Shown: positions 13,991 through 27,289 of the stretch, in pieces
How the letters are laid out: the number at the start of each line of letters is the position of its first letter
How positions within the stretch are numbered: the stretch's first letter is position 1
Assembly: GCA_029783825.1 (NCBI GenBank)
Contig: JAREIK010002467.1
Coordinates: forward strand, 243,043-307,042
DNA: 64,000 nt
From: Sapria himalayana
Taxonomy: Eukaryota; Streptophyta; Magnoliopsida; Malpighiales; Rafflesiaceae
Direction: 5' to 3'
Program-made: the position numbers and the translations under genes
The notes under the pieces: generated by a model
Seen by the model: only the letters and a program-made list of their open reading frames with translations
Database searches by the model: none
What the model was told of the DNA's origin: nothing

Positions 13991-15748
13991 GTAAAGATAG
14001 ATAAATAGATAGATTGATTGAAAGATAGATATAACGATAGACACATAGATAGATAGAAAGTTAGGTAGATAGTTAAGACAAACAGAAAGATAGACAAATA
14101 AATAGATAGAATTATAGATAGATAGATATATAATTAGATAGATAGATATATAGACATATATATAGATAGAATTATAATTACATAGACAAAGAAATAGATA
14201 GATATATTTTTAGATAGATCCATAGATAGTTAGATAGATAGATAGACTAAAAGAGAGTCAGAATATTTGACAGATACACACACACACACACACACATGTA
14301 TATATACATATAGATAGATAGATAAATAGATAGATATATAGATATAAATATAAACTAGACAGATACATAGGACAAATAGATTGACAGACAGATAAATAGA
14401 TTAGAGCTAGACATATTTATAGATTGTTAGATAGACAATTAGATATACAGATAGATAGCTACATACACATATAGATAGAAAGAAGATTAGATAGATTTTT
14501 TTGACATAGATGCCTCGAATAGACCCTCCATTAGATAGCTAGATCGTTAGCTAGGACGATAGCTAGATCAAGCTATATAGATAAATTAGATAGATAGATT
14601 GATTTGATTAATTGATAGAAATAGATATATGATATAAGATAGATAGGACACATTGTAGATAGAACAGTAGATAGATAGCTCCCCCCCCCCAAGACAAATA
14701 GATAGACAGAATTATAGATAGATTGATATATAATTAGCTAGAATAGCATATTAGGACATATATATAGACAGATAAGATTATAATTAGATAGACAGAGAAA
14801 AAGATAGATAGATATTATTAGATAGATGCATAGATAGTTAGATAGACTGATATAGAGTTAGATAGATTGACAAATATATAAATATATATAGACATATAGA
14901 TAGATACATTAATAGGCAGACTGATAGATAGATAAATAGATAAATATATATAGACAAATAGATTGATTGAAAGATAGAAATAGATAGACAGATAGATATA
15001 TAGATAACTACACATATAGATAGACAGATAAATTGATAGAAAGATGGAAATAATGTTAGATAGAGATAAAATTAGATAAATATAGAAGAATATAGAAGAT
15101 TGATAGACAGATAGATATAGAGATAGATAGTCAGAAAGTAGACAAAAAGTTTAAGAGATAATAGACAAATAGATTGATTGATAGATAGATAGACAGATAT
15201 AAATAAATGAATAGTTAAAGAGTTAGATTTAGAGATAGATAACAAGATAGAAAGTTAGATAGCCAGACAAACAAATAAAACTTAAAAACTAATAGTCAGA
15301 CATACAGATAGACAAACAGAATGAAAGATAAATAGTTAGATAGAAAAATAAAAGAAAGAAAGAAAGAAGATAGTAGATAGTATAAATAGATAGATAGAAT
15401 ATAGATACAAAGATAGATAGATAGACATATTGATTGATAGATTGATAGAAAGATTGATAAACATATTGAAAGATAGATTGATAAAAAAATTGAAAGACAA
15501 ATCGATAAAAAGATTAATAGATAGATACACAGAAAGATAGATATATTGATAGATAGATAAAAAGTTAAATAGATAGATTTTTTGATAGATAGATTGATAG
15601 AAAGAAAAGATAGATACATACATACATGGATAGAGAGGTAGATAGATAGATAGATAATTAGATAGACATATAGATAGATAGATTTATAAAAAATAGATAG
15701 ACAAATAAATAGATATATAGATAAAATTATAGACACATAGATAGACAT
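13991..15748 (-). repeat. Degenerate (GATA)n satellite, block C (GATA on + strand)
   Basis: The array is inverted relative to block B. It contains (AC)n at 14275-14296, a C10 tract at about 14681-14690, a short non-GATA island at about 14495-14580 rich in GCTAGATC and AGCTAG motifs, and an internal 600-bp duplication (about 14100-14230 versus 14700-14835). No gene was seen. Confidence 0.95.
14100..14835. repeat. 600-bp tandem duplication inside the GATA array
   Basis: Segments around 14111 and 14711 share GAATTATAGATAGAT and GATATATAATTAG, and are followed in the same order by ACATATATATAGA, a TTATAATTA motif and CATAGATAGTTAGATAG (14221 and about 14828). The constant offset of about 600 bp shows segmental duplication rather than coincidence of GATA units. 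Confidence 0.65.
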
Positions 15749-17504
15749 TATATCTATTTTCTATCTACTTATCTATCAATCTAACTATCTATTTGTATAT
15801 CTTTCTTTGTATCTATCTGTCTATCTTTCTATTTTTCTATCTGTCTATCTATCTATTATCTCTAAAATCTAAATCTTTTTATCTACTATCTGCATACTTT
15901 TATACCCTACCTATCCTATCTATTTTCTATATATGTATCAATCTGTCTATAAATATGTATCAATCATTATACGATCTCGATTTATCAATCTTTCTATTAA
16001 TCAGTCTATCAATCGGTTTATCAATCTGTCTATCATTCTATCTATTAATCTATAATTATTTTTCTATCATTCTATCTATGAAACTATTTTTATCTATCTG
16101 ATTAGCTATCCTGTCTATCTATCTATCAATTTGACCTATCAATATATTTTTATAGTTATATATTTATCTATTTATCTATCTATCAATCTCTCTATCTATC
16201 GATCAATACATGTTTCGATCTATCTATCTATATCTACTTGTCAATCAAATCTTTATAATCGATTTGTTCTATTTAATCTATCTATCTATTTGTCTGTCTA
16301 TCTATATATCTATCTATTAATCTATGTAACTATCTTTCTATCTAACTATTTATCAATCTAACTATCTTTCTATATTTTACTCTATCTATTTTCTATTTGT
16401 CTATCTATCTATCTATCTATCTATCTATTTGTCTATCTATATTTTTATAAATTTTTATATCTATCTATTTATTTATCTATCTATATGTCTATATGTATAT
16501 GTTTATTTATTTATCTAATATTTATCTATTTATCTATCTATCTTTTTTCTATATATCAATATTTTTATCTAATGTGTTTATGTTTATTATATATTTTTGT
16601 AACTTTAGAACTATATATATTTCTATATTTTTATGTATCTAACTATCCAACCATCTTTCTAACTATTAGTCATTTAATCAATAGTCTATATGTCTATCTA
16701 TATATATTTCTCTAATCCATCTATTTATTTGTCTATCTATCTAACTTTTTATCTGACTTTCTATCTATCTATATACATCTCTATCTATTTATCCATCAAT
16801 CCATCTATCTGTCAGCATATATATATATCTATCTATCTATCTATTTATTTCTTTATCTATCTATCTGTCTGTCTTTTTCTTTATCTATCTATCTATTTGT
16901 CTATGTGTCTATTTTTCTAGGTATCTATATTTTTATATATCTTTCTATTTGTCTATCTATCAATATTTCTATATATCTATCTATCTATCTATCTAGCTAT
17001 CTATTTTTTCACTATCTCTCTATTCGTATATTAAACTATAGTCTTCTATCAATTTTCTTATCTGTCTATATGTCATCTGTCTTTCTATTTGTCTATATGT
17101 CTATCTATCTATCTATCTTTAAATTTGTTTATCTCTCCGTCTATCTCACTCTCTTTCTATCTTTTACTATATTAGTCTATGTGTCTATCTAGCTGTAAGT
17201 CTATCTAGCTAAATGTCTATCTAACGATCAATCTATCTGTATGTCAAATGTCTAACTATCTTTCTATCTACTTGTTTATCTATCTATCTACCTACAGGTC
17301 AATTTGTCTATCAATTTATTTGTCTATCAATATATCTATCATTCTTTCTATCTATATCTATCTATAATTATATATATCTATAATGATGTATATCTATTTA
17401 TATTTCTTTCTATCTATCTATATATTTGTATTTCTGTATAGCTATCTATACCTATCTCAGTATATAGCTATGTTTTTGTGTATCTATCTATATGCCTATT
17501 TGTC

Positions 17505-17535
<31 letters not shown>

Positions 17536-17891
17536 CTGTCTGTCTATCAATCTTTATGTGTGTGTGTGTATATATATATTATTTATGAATTCTTCAATCT
17601 ATCAATCTGACTATTTTTCTAACTATTTATCTATGTATTTGTTGATTTCTCTATCTGTCTATCTATGTATTTATATTTCTATTTATCTATCTATCTAATT
17701 ATATTTGTATCTATCTATTATATCCATCTATCTTTCTATCTATATGTCTATCCATCTGTTGCTCTATTCGTCGATCTGTCTTTTTGTCTATTTGTGTATA
17801 TATCTATCTTTTTATTTATTTATTTGTCAATATATTTATCTAGTGTTCTATATTTTATTTATTTGTATATTTGTATATCTATCTTTATATC
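15749..17891 (+). repeat. Degenerate (TCTA)n satellite, block D1 (TCTA on + strand)
   Basis: Polarity returns to TCTA on the + strand at about 15746-15752 without any intervening unique DNA. The block contains (TG)n tracts at 17519-17535 and 17558-17569. It is interrupted at 17892 by a GC-richer insertion. Confidence 0.96.
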
Positions 17892-18349
17892 ATGATGGGC
17901 CTGGGATCGGCATGATTCAGTCATGCCATGCTCGGCATGGCATGCTATAGTGTCGTGCTCATGCCAGGCATGTCACTTTATAGTGCCATGCCCATCGAGC
18001 CATGCCCCAGCGCATCATGTCGTGCCTCGACCCATCATTTCGTGCCTGGCATGTGGGCATTGCACGCATGCCACACACCGACATGGTCAATACGAGTCGA
18101 CTCCCAACAGGTGATGCCTTCGAAGCTATAAAAGAGCAAAGATGCATGGCGGCATGGTGCCGAAACCATAATTTTTTTAAAAAATTAATGTTTTTCCGAC
18201 CCAAACTGAGCCTAACGCGTTAGTTTTCGGGGCACTATCAGTGTCGGGATGGCACTGTACAGTAACTGTGTTGGGTCAAGCCCATCACTATAGCCAGGTT
18301 GTGCGACATAAAATGAAGCCGGGCCATGCCGGGACTGTCCATTTGACAC
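17892..18349. mobile_element. CATGCC-rich hAT-like transposon remnant
   Basis: A GC-richer 458-bp island inside the satellite. The right end, read inward on the minus strand, is TAGAGGTGTCAAATGG, which fits the terminal inverted repeat style of plant hAT elements (YAGRG start). Next to it come CCCGGCATGGCCCGGC and many CATGCC/GGCATG motifs in both orientations, like hAT subterminal repeats. No matching left terminus is visible. The 8-nt flanks TTTATATC and TATGTATC agree at 6 of 8 positions, which is suggestive only. No transposase coding is present, so this is a non-autonomous or truncated copy. Confidence 0.5.
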
Positions 18350-18722
18350 CTCTATATGTATCTATTTTTCTATATATCATCTATCTATTCATGTATTTGT
18401 TATCAGTTAACTATCTATCTTTCTATTTATTTTTCTATCTATCTTTCTATTGTCAATTTGCCTATCTATATATCTATCTTTCTATTTTCTATCTATCTAT
18501 ATATCTATCTATCTGTATATCTATCTATATATCTATCAATATTTTCTATCAATTTATCTATTTGTCTATCTATCTATCTATCAATCTTCCTATTTATCTA
18601 TTTCATTATCTGTCTAATTGTCTATCTATTAAACTTTCTATATATCTATTTATTTTTCTACCTACCTATCTATCTTTTATCTATCTATCTATTAATAAAT
18701 CTATATATATATTATATTATAT

Positions 18723-18754
<32 letters not shown>

Positions 18755-21700
18755 CTATATTGCTCTCTCTATCATTATATTTAGCTATATATATTTCTAT
18801 CTGTCAATCTTCTATATGACTATCAACTTTTTTGTCTATATGTTAATCAATCTATTTGTCAATCTTGTATAATTTATATTTATCTGTCTTTCTGTCTATA
18901 TATATATATATCTAAATGTATAATGGCCTATTAATCTAATAATTTTTTTCTTTGTCTTTTTGGTCTATCAGTCTAATTATATATCTATCTATCTATCTAT
19001 TAGTCAATAAATATATCTATCTATATATTTATCTATCTATATGTCTAATAGTCTATCTATCTATATGTCTAAGAGTCTATCTATATGTCTATCTATCTCT
19101 TGATCTAGCTATTTATCTATCTATCTATCTATATCTATTTTTCTTTCTGTCTATGTGTCTAATATTTAACTGTATATCCATATTTGTATATTTGTCAATC
19201 TATTAATTTTCTATTGGTATATTTGTCTATATGTCTTTGTATCTATCTATCTATTTATTTATCTATCTGTCTATCTATCTATATATCTATTGATCTGTTT
19301 ATCTATCTATCTATTTATCTATCTAATTTTCTTTTTTCATATCAGTCTATTAGTCAATCAAAATATCTATCTATCTGCCCATACAAATATCTATATACTT
19401 ATTATATATATATATATATATATTTGTCTTTTATCAATTAGTTAATATATCTAGCTCTCTGTCTATCTATATCTATCTATCTCTATTACTATATCTTTCT
19501 ATCTATCTATCTATTTAACTGTCTATCTATCTATTTATCTACGATCTATATTTATATGTTTGTATCTATACATTTCTATGTCTAGATATCTATCAAGATA
19601 TCTACCTATCAACATACTTTTTGCTATTTGTATATCTATCTATCGTCTATCTATTTGTCTATCTATTTATCTATCTATTAGTCTATTTATCTATCTATCT
19701 ATCTATCTATCATAGTCTATCAGTCTATTTTCCATTCTATCTATCTATATCAATTTATCTTATCTATCTATTTTTCTATTTACTATTTGTATATCTATCT
19801 ATCACTCATCTACTTTTGTATATATCTGTCTATCATATATTAGTCTATTTGTCTATCTATTTATTTGTCTATCTATCTATCTATCTATCTATCTCCTATA
19901 TGTCTATCTGTCTATCTGTCATTCAATCAATCTACCTATCTTTGTATCTATCTATCAATCTATTTATATATCTATCTATCTTTCTATGGATATCTTGCTA
20001 ACTATTTATTTGTCTTTATGTCTATCTATCTATCTATTTTTTATATATCTATCTATTTATCTATCTATCTGTATATGTATCTATTATTACATCTATCTAT
20101 CTATCTATTTTCTATCTCTCTATATATCTATCTGTCTATCTATCTATATCTATCTATGTGTTTATTAGTCTTTTTTTCTATCTACTATCTATCTATCTAT
20201 CTATTTTTCTATTTGTCTATCTGTATATCTAAATATTTATTATGTATAAATGATTATATGTCGCTCTATCTTATTTGTAACTATCTAACTATCTATCTTT
20301 TCATCTGTTAATAATCTATCTTTCAATCTAATCTATATATTTAATTTTCTAACTATCTTTCTATATATTAGTCTCAGTATATCTATTTATCTATTTGATA
20401 TCTATCTATATATTATATAGCTCTTTATATATCTATCTGTCTTTTGTATATTAACTAACTATCTATTAGTATTTAGTCTATCTATCTATCCACTATCTTT
20501 CGATCTTTCTATCTATTTGTTAATATATCTATTTGTCTATGTAACTATTTATCTTTTTGAATAACTATGTAATGTCTATCTATTAATATATCTATCTATC
20601 TGAGTATTTTTTTATCTATCTAACTGGCTAACTATCTATATGTTTATATATCTCCCTATCTATTTGTGAATAGTCTAATGCCATCTATCTCACTAATTAT
20701 CAAATTATCTTTCTTCTATCAATTAATCAATCAATCTATTTATCTATATTTTAGTTTATCTATCTATTTATATATCTATCTTTCAATCTATTTGTCTACT
20801 TTCTTCTATCTATCTATCTATCTTTCTATCTTACATTTTCTATCTATTTATATGTCTCTATATCTCAATTTATCTATCTACCTATTGTTTCATCTATCTA
20901 TATAACTATCTACCTATCTATTTGTCTATCTTTCTATCTTTTTATATAACTATCTATTTGTCTATCTATATATGGGTGTATCTATCTATAATTATATCTG
21001 CCTATATCGCTATCTACTTCTTTGTATATTTGTAAATCAATCTATCTGACTATTTGTCTATGTGCCTATCTATCAATTTGACAATTTGACAATTTGTCTA
21101 TTATCTATATCTCTATATGTCGTTTTATTATTTATCTATCTATTTATATATTTGTCTATATGGATATTTGTATATAATTATCTATCTATCTTTTATTTAT
21201 ATATATATTTTTTTATTGTCTATCATATATGTTTCAAATTATCTTTCTATCTATTTGTTTATCTATCTATCTTTTAATAGTCTATCTATCTATTAATCTT
21301 TCTATTTTTCTATTTATTAATTTGCCTACATATATATATATATCTCTATATCTATCTATTTATATGTCTATCTTTCTATCTTTTGTCTATCTCTCTATTC
21401 ATCTATTAGACTATTAGTATATCTAATATGTGTTTATAGATATTATCTATCTGTATATCTCTTTCTCTATCTCTCTCTCTATCTATCTATCTATCTATCT
21501 ATCTATATGCCTATCTTTCTAGTTGTCTATCTGTCTCTATCTATCTTTTAATATATAAGTGTATATTTTATATGTTTATTTATCTATATATCTTCAATCG
21601 ATCATTCTATCTGCCTATCTAACTATTTACCTGCCTATCTATCTATCTATCAATTTGCTTTTCTGTCTATCTATATATTTCTCTATTTATCTATCTATCT

Positions 21701-21984
21701 ATCAGTCTATTTGACTATCTATCGATCTATTTGTCTATATGTTTATCTTTTTATATGTCTATATGCATATTTATCAATCTATATATCATCTTTCTATTAA
21801 AATATATGCATATCTATATCTATTTATCTATCTAACTATTTGTCCAATAGTCCATCACACTATTTGTCTATCTTTTTATACGTCTATATACCTTTCTTTC
21901 TATATGTCTATTTGACTATTGATATATCTATTTATCTGTCTATGTATTAATTGTATATAACTATATATATATATATATGTATTT
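18350..21984 (+). repeat. Degenerate (TCTA)n satellite, block D2 (TCTA on + strand)
   Basis: A continuous degenerate TCTA array with (TA)n patches (18708-18750 interrupted, 19404-19422, 21961-21979). It abuts the 3' tail of the minus-strand LINE at about 21985. No gene-like content. Confidence 0.96.
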
Positions 21985-23037
21985 ATTTTTTTTCTTTTTT
22001 TAAAAAGGAGTTTATTAATATTAACCCTCTCTTTTGGCGGAGGAATACCATTTTTACAAACTAAAATCTACCCATTCCCCACTTACAACCTTAACCTTTA
22101 ACATCAAACTTAAAATTAAAATTAAAATTGCTAGTCATCTATCCTAGAGAATAATTTGCAATGAATGCACTTATTTGAGGTTAGCTTTAAATTTCTTGCG
22201 TATAGCTTTAACATTCCTTGATATAATCTTTGGCATCCGATTGAGCTCCTACTTCTTCGTGGGGTTTCCATAAGTTTCTGCCCTCTTAGACTCCCGGTTT
22301 ATGCTTATTTTATATTGACTTTACTGATTTCCTGCAAAAGAAAGCAACATGTCTACATACTCATTCATTCATCTAGTTTACCTTATGGCTGCTCTTGCTT
22401 CCTGCCTCTGATGTTATCCTTTGCTCTTTAACCTCATTTGATCATACTTAATAAAGCTATCAAATTACTCCAAGTGATTACTTCTGCACTTTATCTTGTC
22501 TCCATTTCTGCTTACATCGGTGCCCCTTTAAACACTCATAAGCTGATTCTTCCAGCTTTAGACAGCTGCCAGACCAGTCTCCTATTCTAGACACTTACAA
22601 GTCCAAATAAACTATAAACTACCATTAATTAATACATGACGTTTCACAATATTCACACATAGCCACTTAACTTAAACATTAAAACGGACTGTAAACCATC
22701 AATAACAAAACAGCACATGCTCTAAGATTCCAAAATTCCAGCAGCTGCTAGATTTTCTGGTTATTTTTACAAGGTACTTCGCTGCTAAGAAAAGAGAAAT
22801 AACAGAAAAAATATGCTAACAACCAATATCTTACCTTATCCTATTACCTTCGCCTCCATAATGTTCATACCTGTTTACCTGTAGAGACAGAAATTCCCCT
22901 GCACAGAGGCTACCACAGTACCATAACAATTAACAGCTTATATTCTTATAATTCTCATATTTTATTCTTTTTGTTAATACTACCCTTCCTAAATCTTAAA
23001 TAAGGAAAGGCCTTCCTATCTAATCTCACTATTCCTT
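21985..23037 (-). other. LINE 3' UTR and terminal tail
   Basis: This non-coding stretch, downstream of RNase H in LINE sense, aligns along its length with 52776-53692 of the other copy (shared CAGCAGCTGCT, GGAGCTCAATCGGATGC, GGTATTCCTCCGCC). It ends in AAACTCC, an A-rich run and then TA/GATA repeats. The last ~85 nt recur in the short element at 47766-48220. Confidence 0.85.
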
Positions 23038-26000
23038 TTAGTTTTCTAGCATCAAAACCTCATCAAATTCATGTTCTCCTCTTATCGAACCTAATTTTGC
23101 AAGGCTATCTGCCAAAGTATTGGCTTCTCTATATATATGTAAGATTGATGCATTAAGCACTTTAATGAGGTTCAAAATTATTTCCATTTCATCTTCATAC
23201 CTCCAGAGAGTTATTTTTCCACTTACTAAATCTACCAATAGCATAGAATCTACTTGAATTTGTATATTTTCTAAATCTAACTTTTTACAGACATTTAATC
23301 CTATATTCAAAGCTTTGATCTCCGAGTGGAGAGCTGAGGATGCTTCAGTAGCCGATGTAAATGCTTTTATAACAATCCCGTTTGAGTCCCTTATTACCCC
23401 CCCCCCTCCACCTGCTATACCAGTGTCCCTATTGAAGCTACCATCCGTGTTTAGTGATATTTTACCTTCCGGGGGCCTATTCCAACTTATACTCTTTACC
23501 CATCCCTATTTAGTATTTGTAATAGTGAGGCCCCATATCATTCCAGCTCCTTATTTAAACATAAACCATCAACTTTTATAGGATTTATACTAGATATATT
23601 CCTGATTTCTTTAATTATATCTTTTATAATTTCATTTGAATTCATTCTTATGACCCTCAAATTTACTCTTATTAGAAGCTTTCCATAGGCACCATATACT
23701 ATATGAGGTAGATTCTGAGTAAGCCAATTTTTGATATGACTACTAGAGTTTTCATTCTCCCAATTCTTAATTCTATCAATTATTCTATCCTCTTTTTTAC
23801 TTATTTGTTTCAGGTCTCCTAATTCCCTCGAGACTGCTGCAGCGATTCTTCCACTTGAAAGTAGATGATCCATTGATTCTTCTTCTGCAAAGCAACATTC
23901 ACATCTGGAAGCCATTTTAATACCTTTTCTTTTCACATTAGTATCCACAGGCAATGCGTTTACCAGAATATTCCATGCCAGCGAGCACATTTTCTGCGGA
24001 ATACCTGCTTTCCATGCCCATTTAAATAAAGATTGCACAGGTTTTTTCTTTCTAATCAATTCTTTTACTGACTTTAACGTAAAATTACCTTGTGGATTAA
24101 GGGTCCATTTCCATCCCAATTTTTTCAGTAATGAGTGAGCATCTACTATTTCCTTTTGTTTTTCCAATGCTTTCCAGTTATTTGATTTCTGCTTAAGGCG
24201 ATTGTGTTTTTGTTCTAGATATTTTGCTCGCATATATTTTGTCCAGAGGGAATCATTTTCTTTTATCCTCAACCAACCTTTACAGTCACAGGCAGTCGCC
24301 ATGTCCCTGTAAATTAATGATGCCTAACCCTGCTTCAGCTTTTGGATAACAGATATCTTCCAATTTTTCCAATGAATTTTCTGCTTTCCATTTTTTTTAT
24401 CACCATAAAAAATTTTCATTTCCATTTCTAGTTATTTGTGAATTTCTTAGGTGGGTGTATGACTGATATAATATGTACCAGTGTAGTTTGAAGAACATGG
24501 GAGATTAATGTAATGCTCCCCCCAAACCCTAATAGATCTACTTTCCAACCTGCTATTTTCCTTCTCATTTTATCATGTAAAGGCATTAGATAATTTTCTC
24601 TCAGCCTTCCTTCGTATATCGGGCAACCTAAATATACTAAAGCATCTTTATTATGTTTAAAACCCGTTATGTTTTTAATTTTTTTTACCACTTTTTCCGA
24701 AGATTTTTTTGCTAACATAAATTGACTTTTATTTTTATTAAGGGCTTGACCTATTTCCTTCTCAAATAATTGTAGAAGGTCCATATGGTTCTTCATTGAA
24801 CTTTTATTCGCATTTGTGAAAATAATAATATCATCTGCATAAGCTAACCAACTTATTCTCGGAGTATTTTTTGGCTATCTAACGGGGATTATTTTGCCCT
24901 CTGACATTCTTTTATTTAAATTAAGAATTAACAATTCTAAGTACATATCAAATAATACGGGCAATAATGGGTCCCCCTGTCTCAAGCTACGTCTTGGTTT
25001 GAATTCTTCACCTTTGATTCCATTTACAATGATCTAACCCAAATGCTTGAAACACATCTATATATTAAATCAAGGCATGTTTCACAGAAGCCAAATTTTT
25101 TCATAATGAAACAGATTGATGCCATTCTACTCTATCAAATACCTTAGATAAATCTAGCTTAACTACTAAGTTACTTCCCCTCATTTTAAATGCTATTTCT
25201 TTCATCATTTCTGATGCTAATCTGATATTTTCAATCATTAATCTATTCTTAACAAACCCTGTTTGCTCTTGTGATATTATAAATGGTAAAATATTACTTC
25301 GTCTGTTTTGAATTATTTTAGCAAGGATCTTATAAATTGCATTACATAAACTTATAGGCCTAAAATCCTCACATTTTTGTGGTGATTCTTTTTTAGGGAT
25401 TAGCACTATGAAAGAGTTTGCCCATGCCTTAGGAATGTCCGCCCCTACAAAAAAAACTGGCAATTGCATGAACAAGATCTTTTTTGATAATGGGCCAGTT
25501 TAACTGAAAAAAATAATTATTCCAGCCATCTGGCCCTGCTGCACTATCCTTGCCCAAATTAAACACTACATTTGTAATCTCTTCTTCCTCTGAGATCTTC
25601 TCCATCATTTGATTTTGTTCTTTTGAGATGACTGTGTTGATCCCATCCATTAATGAGTTTCCTACCTGAGGAGCCTGTTTGCATAGATGACTTTTAAAAA
25701 ATTCCTCAAAGAGGATTCCTATCTGCTTGTCATCTTCCACCCATGTTCCCTCATTAGTTTTTAGGCCCTTGATTTTATTTTTTTGAGCCTTTATTTTGCA
25801 CATGTTATGAAAAATTTAGTGTTTCTATCTCCATCTTTCAACCATTTAATTTTTGACACTGTTTCCAGTATACTTCCTCCATATGCAACTTAAGCCTCAA
25901 GTCCCCTTTAGCCTTATTTAGTTCTGTCTCTTTACCTCTATTGCTTAATATTATCGTATTCTAATTCCTAGGATTTTCTACTCTTTCCTCTTCTTGCTTT

Positions 26001-26880
26001 ATTATTTGATTTAAGTTTCTGAAGACTTCTTTATTCCATATTTTTAGACATTTTTTTAATCTATGAAGCTTAACCATTAATACTTGCATCGGTTTCCCCA
26101 TTGTTGGCTCCATCCAAGATTAGTTACCAATTTTTCAAAGCAGCGTGGCTTTTCCCACATATTCTGAAATTTAAAGTTACCTGTGACTCGGTTAATTTTA
26201 TAGATTGTAATGAGCAATAGGGCAATGATCCGAACAGGTTCTATTTAGGTGTCCTAGCCTTGTGACCCCATGCAAAGCTACCCATTTAGCATTATACAGT
26301 ACTCTGTCCAGTTCTAGGCCCAAATTGTGCCTCTTTTACTCCAGTTATTACACCAAGTGTAACTTGAACCTGTGAAATCTATTTCCATTAATTTCGAGCT
26401 TGAAATCACCTCATTAAATTGTGTCATTGCTATTGGATCCGGAATTTTACCTCCTTTCTTTTCTTGAATGCTCCGGATTATATTGAAATCACCTCCTATA
26501 ATCCAGGGTGCATTCCTGGTTGCAATATTCTGCATTTCCTCCCACAGTGCTAACCTTGATTTTTTATCATTTTTAGCATATACAACCGATATTATTTCAT
26601 CTGTTTCTTTATTTATTTTAAAATGCACTACATGTTCTGTATCTTTTAAGATTTCAATATCTAAATAATTATGCCACATTATCCAGAGTTTACTATTTAT
26701 ATTAGCATATGCATTGTTAAACCCTAGTTTTTGGCTGTAGTTGATTAATTGATCCTTTTGGATCATAGGCTCCGCAATGACTACTAGAAGAATTCTATGG
26801 ATTTTAATTAATTGTTTTAACCTATTTATCGAGGGATTATTAGCAACCCCTCTGATGTTCCAATAAAGGCATCTATCCAT
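23038..26880 (-). pseudogene. LINE ORF2: endonuclease, reverse transcriptase, zf-RVT and RNase H, pseudogene
   Basis: Begins MDRCLYWNIRGVANNPS at ATG 26880. The apurinic-like endonuclease domain (about 26880-26200) keeps NIRG, the glutamate of VIAEPM and the GGDFNII motif. Reverse transcriptase (about 25560-24800) shows SAAGPDGW, IPKKESPQKCEDFRPISL, the D-containing VKLDLSK, RQGDPL and the YADD catalytic box (24830-24841). The zf-RVT motif MASRCECCF with MDHLL lies at about 23920-23865. A C-terminal RNase H domain (about 23470-23065) has TDGSF, the glutamate of HSEIKAL, QVDSMLLVDL and HIYREANTLADSLAKLG. Frameshifts near 26314, 25450, 25100 and 24300-24430 break the frame. A 2-nt insertion relative to the other copy accounts for the one near 26314. 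Confidence 0.92.
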
Positions 26881-27289
26881 TAATTCCTAGCTTAGTTTGG
26901 GATCTAGTTGTACACTTAGTCTCATATTTTTTGTTTAAATATTTTTTCCTATTCCTTGGGGTACTTAACTGCATTTGAATTTACATTGTATTTTTTCATA
27001 ATATTTATCCTGCCACCCAAGCTGCATTGCCATTATTTTTATGGCTTCCTTGGCTTGAGTTCTAGTGAGCTTTGTCCAATCTTCCTCATAAATATCCAAA
27101 TCATCCTTCCCCTTTTCTATATAAAATGCATGATCTTCTTCTTCTCTACCTATTGAAGGACAAGCTAAACACCTCTAGCATCTTCCTCTGGGAAATCCAA
27201 GAGGTCATCCTCTATCCAGTTATAGTCCTACATGCTTTTCTTTATAAATTATTTAGTTTTAATTTTCTTGTTCCTCTTCTTTCTACCCT

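Noticed and set aside
14495..14580. Possible regulatory palindrome (GCTAGATC and AGCTAG motifs)
   Set aside because: The inverted pairing is short and imperfect, with no gene nearby; listed only as an island in the array.
17923..18223. Several overlapping ORFs of 60-81 aa on both strands in the GC-rich island
   Set aside because: Open frames in several overlapping frames reflect GC-rich CATGCC repeats. No known domain; the region looks like non-coding transposon subterminal DNA.
23315..23581. + strand ORF of 88 aa, and similar antisense ORFs at 26468-26668, 49058-49258, 49715-49903, 50411-50830 and 52015-52299
   Set aside because: All lie antisense to recognised LINE coding sequence and have no domains of their own.
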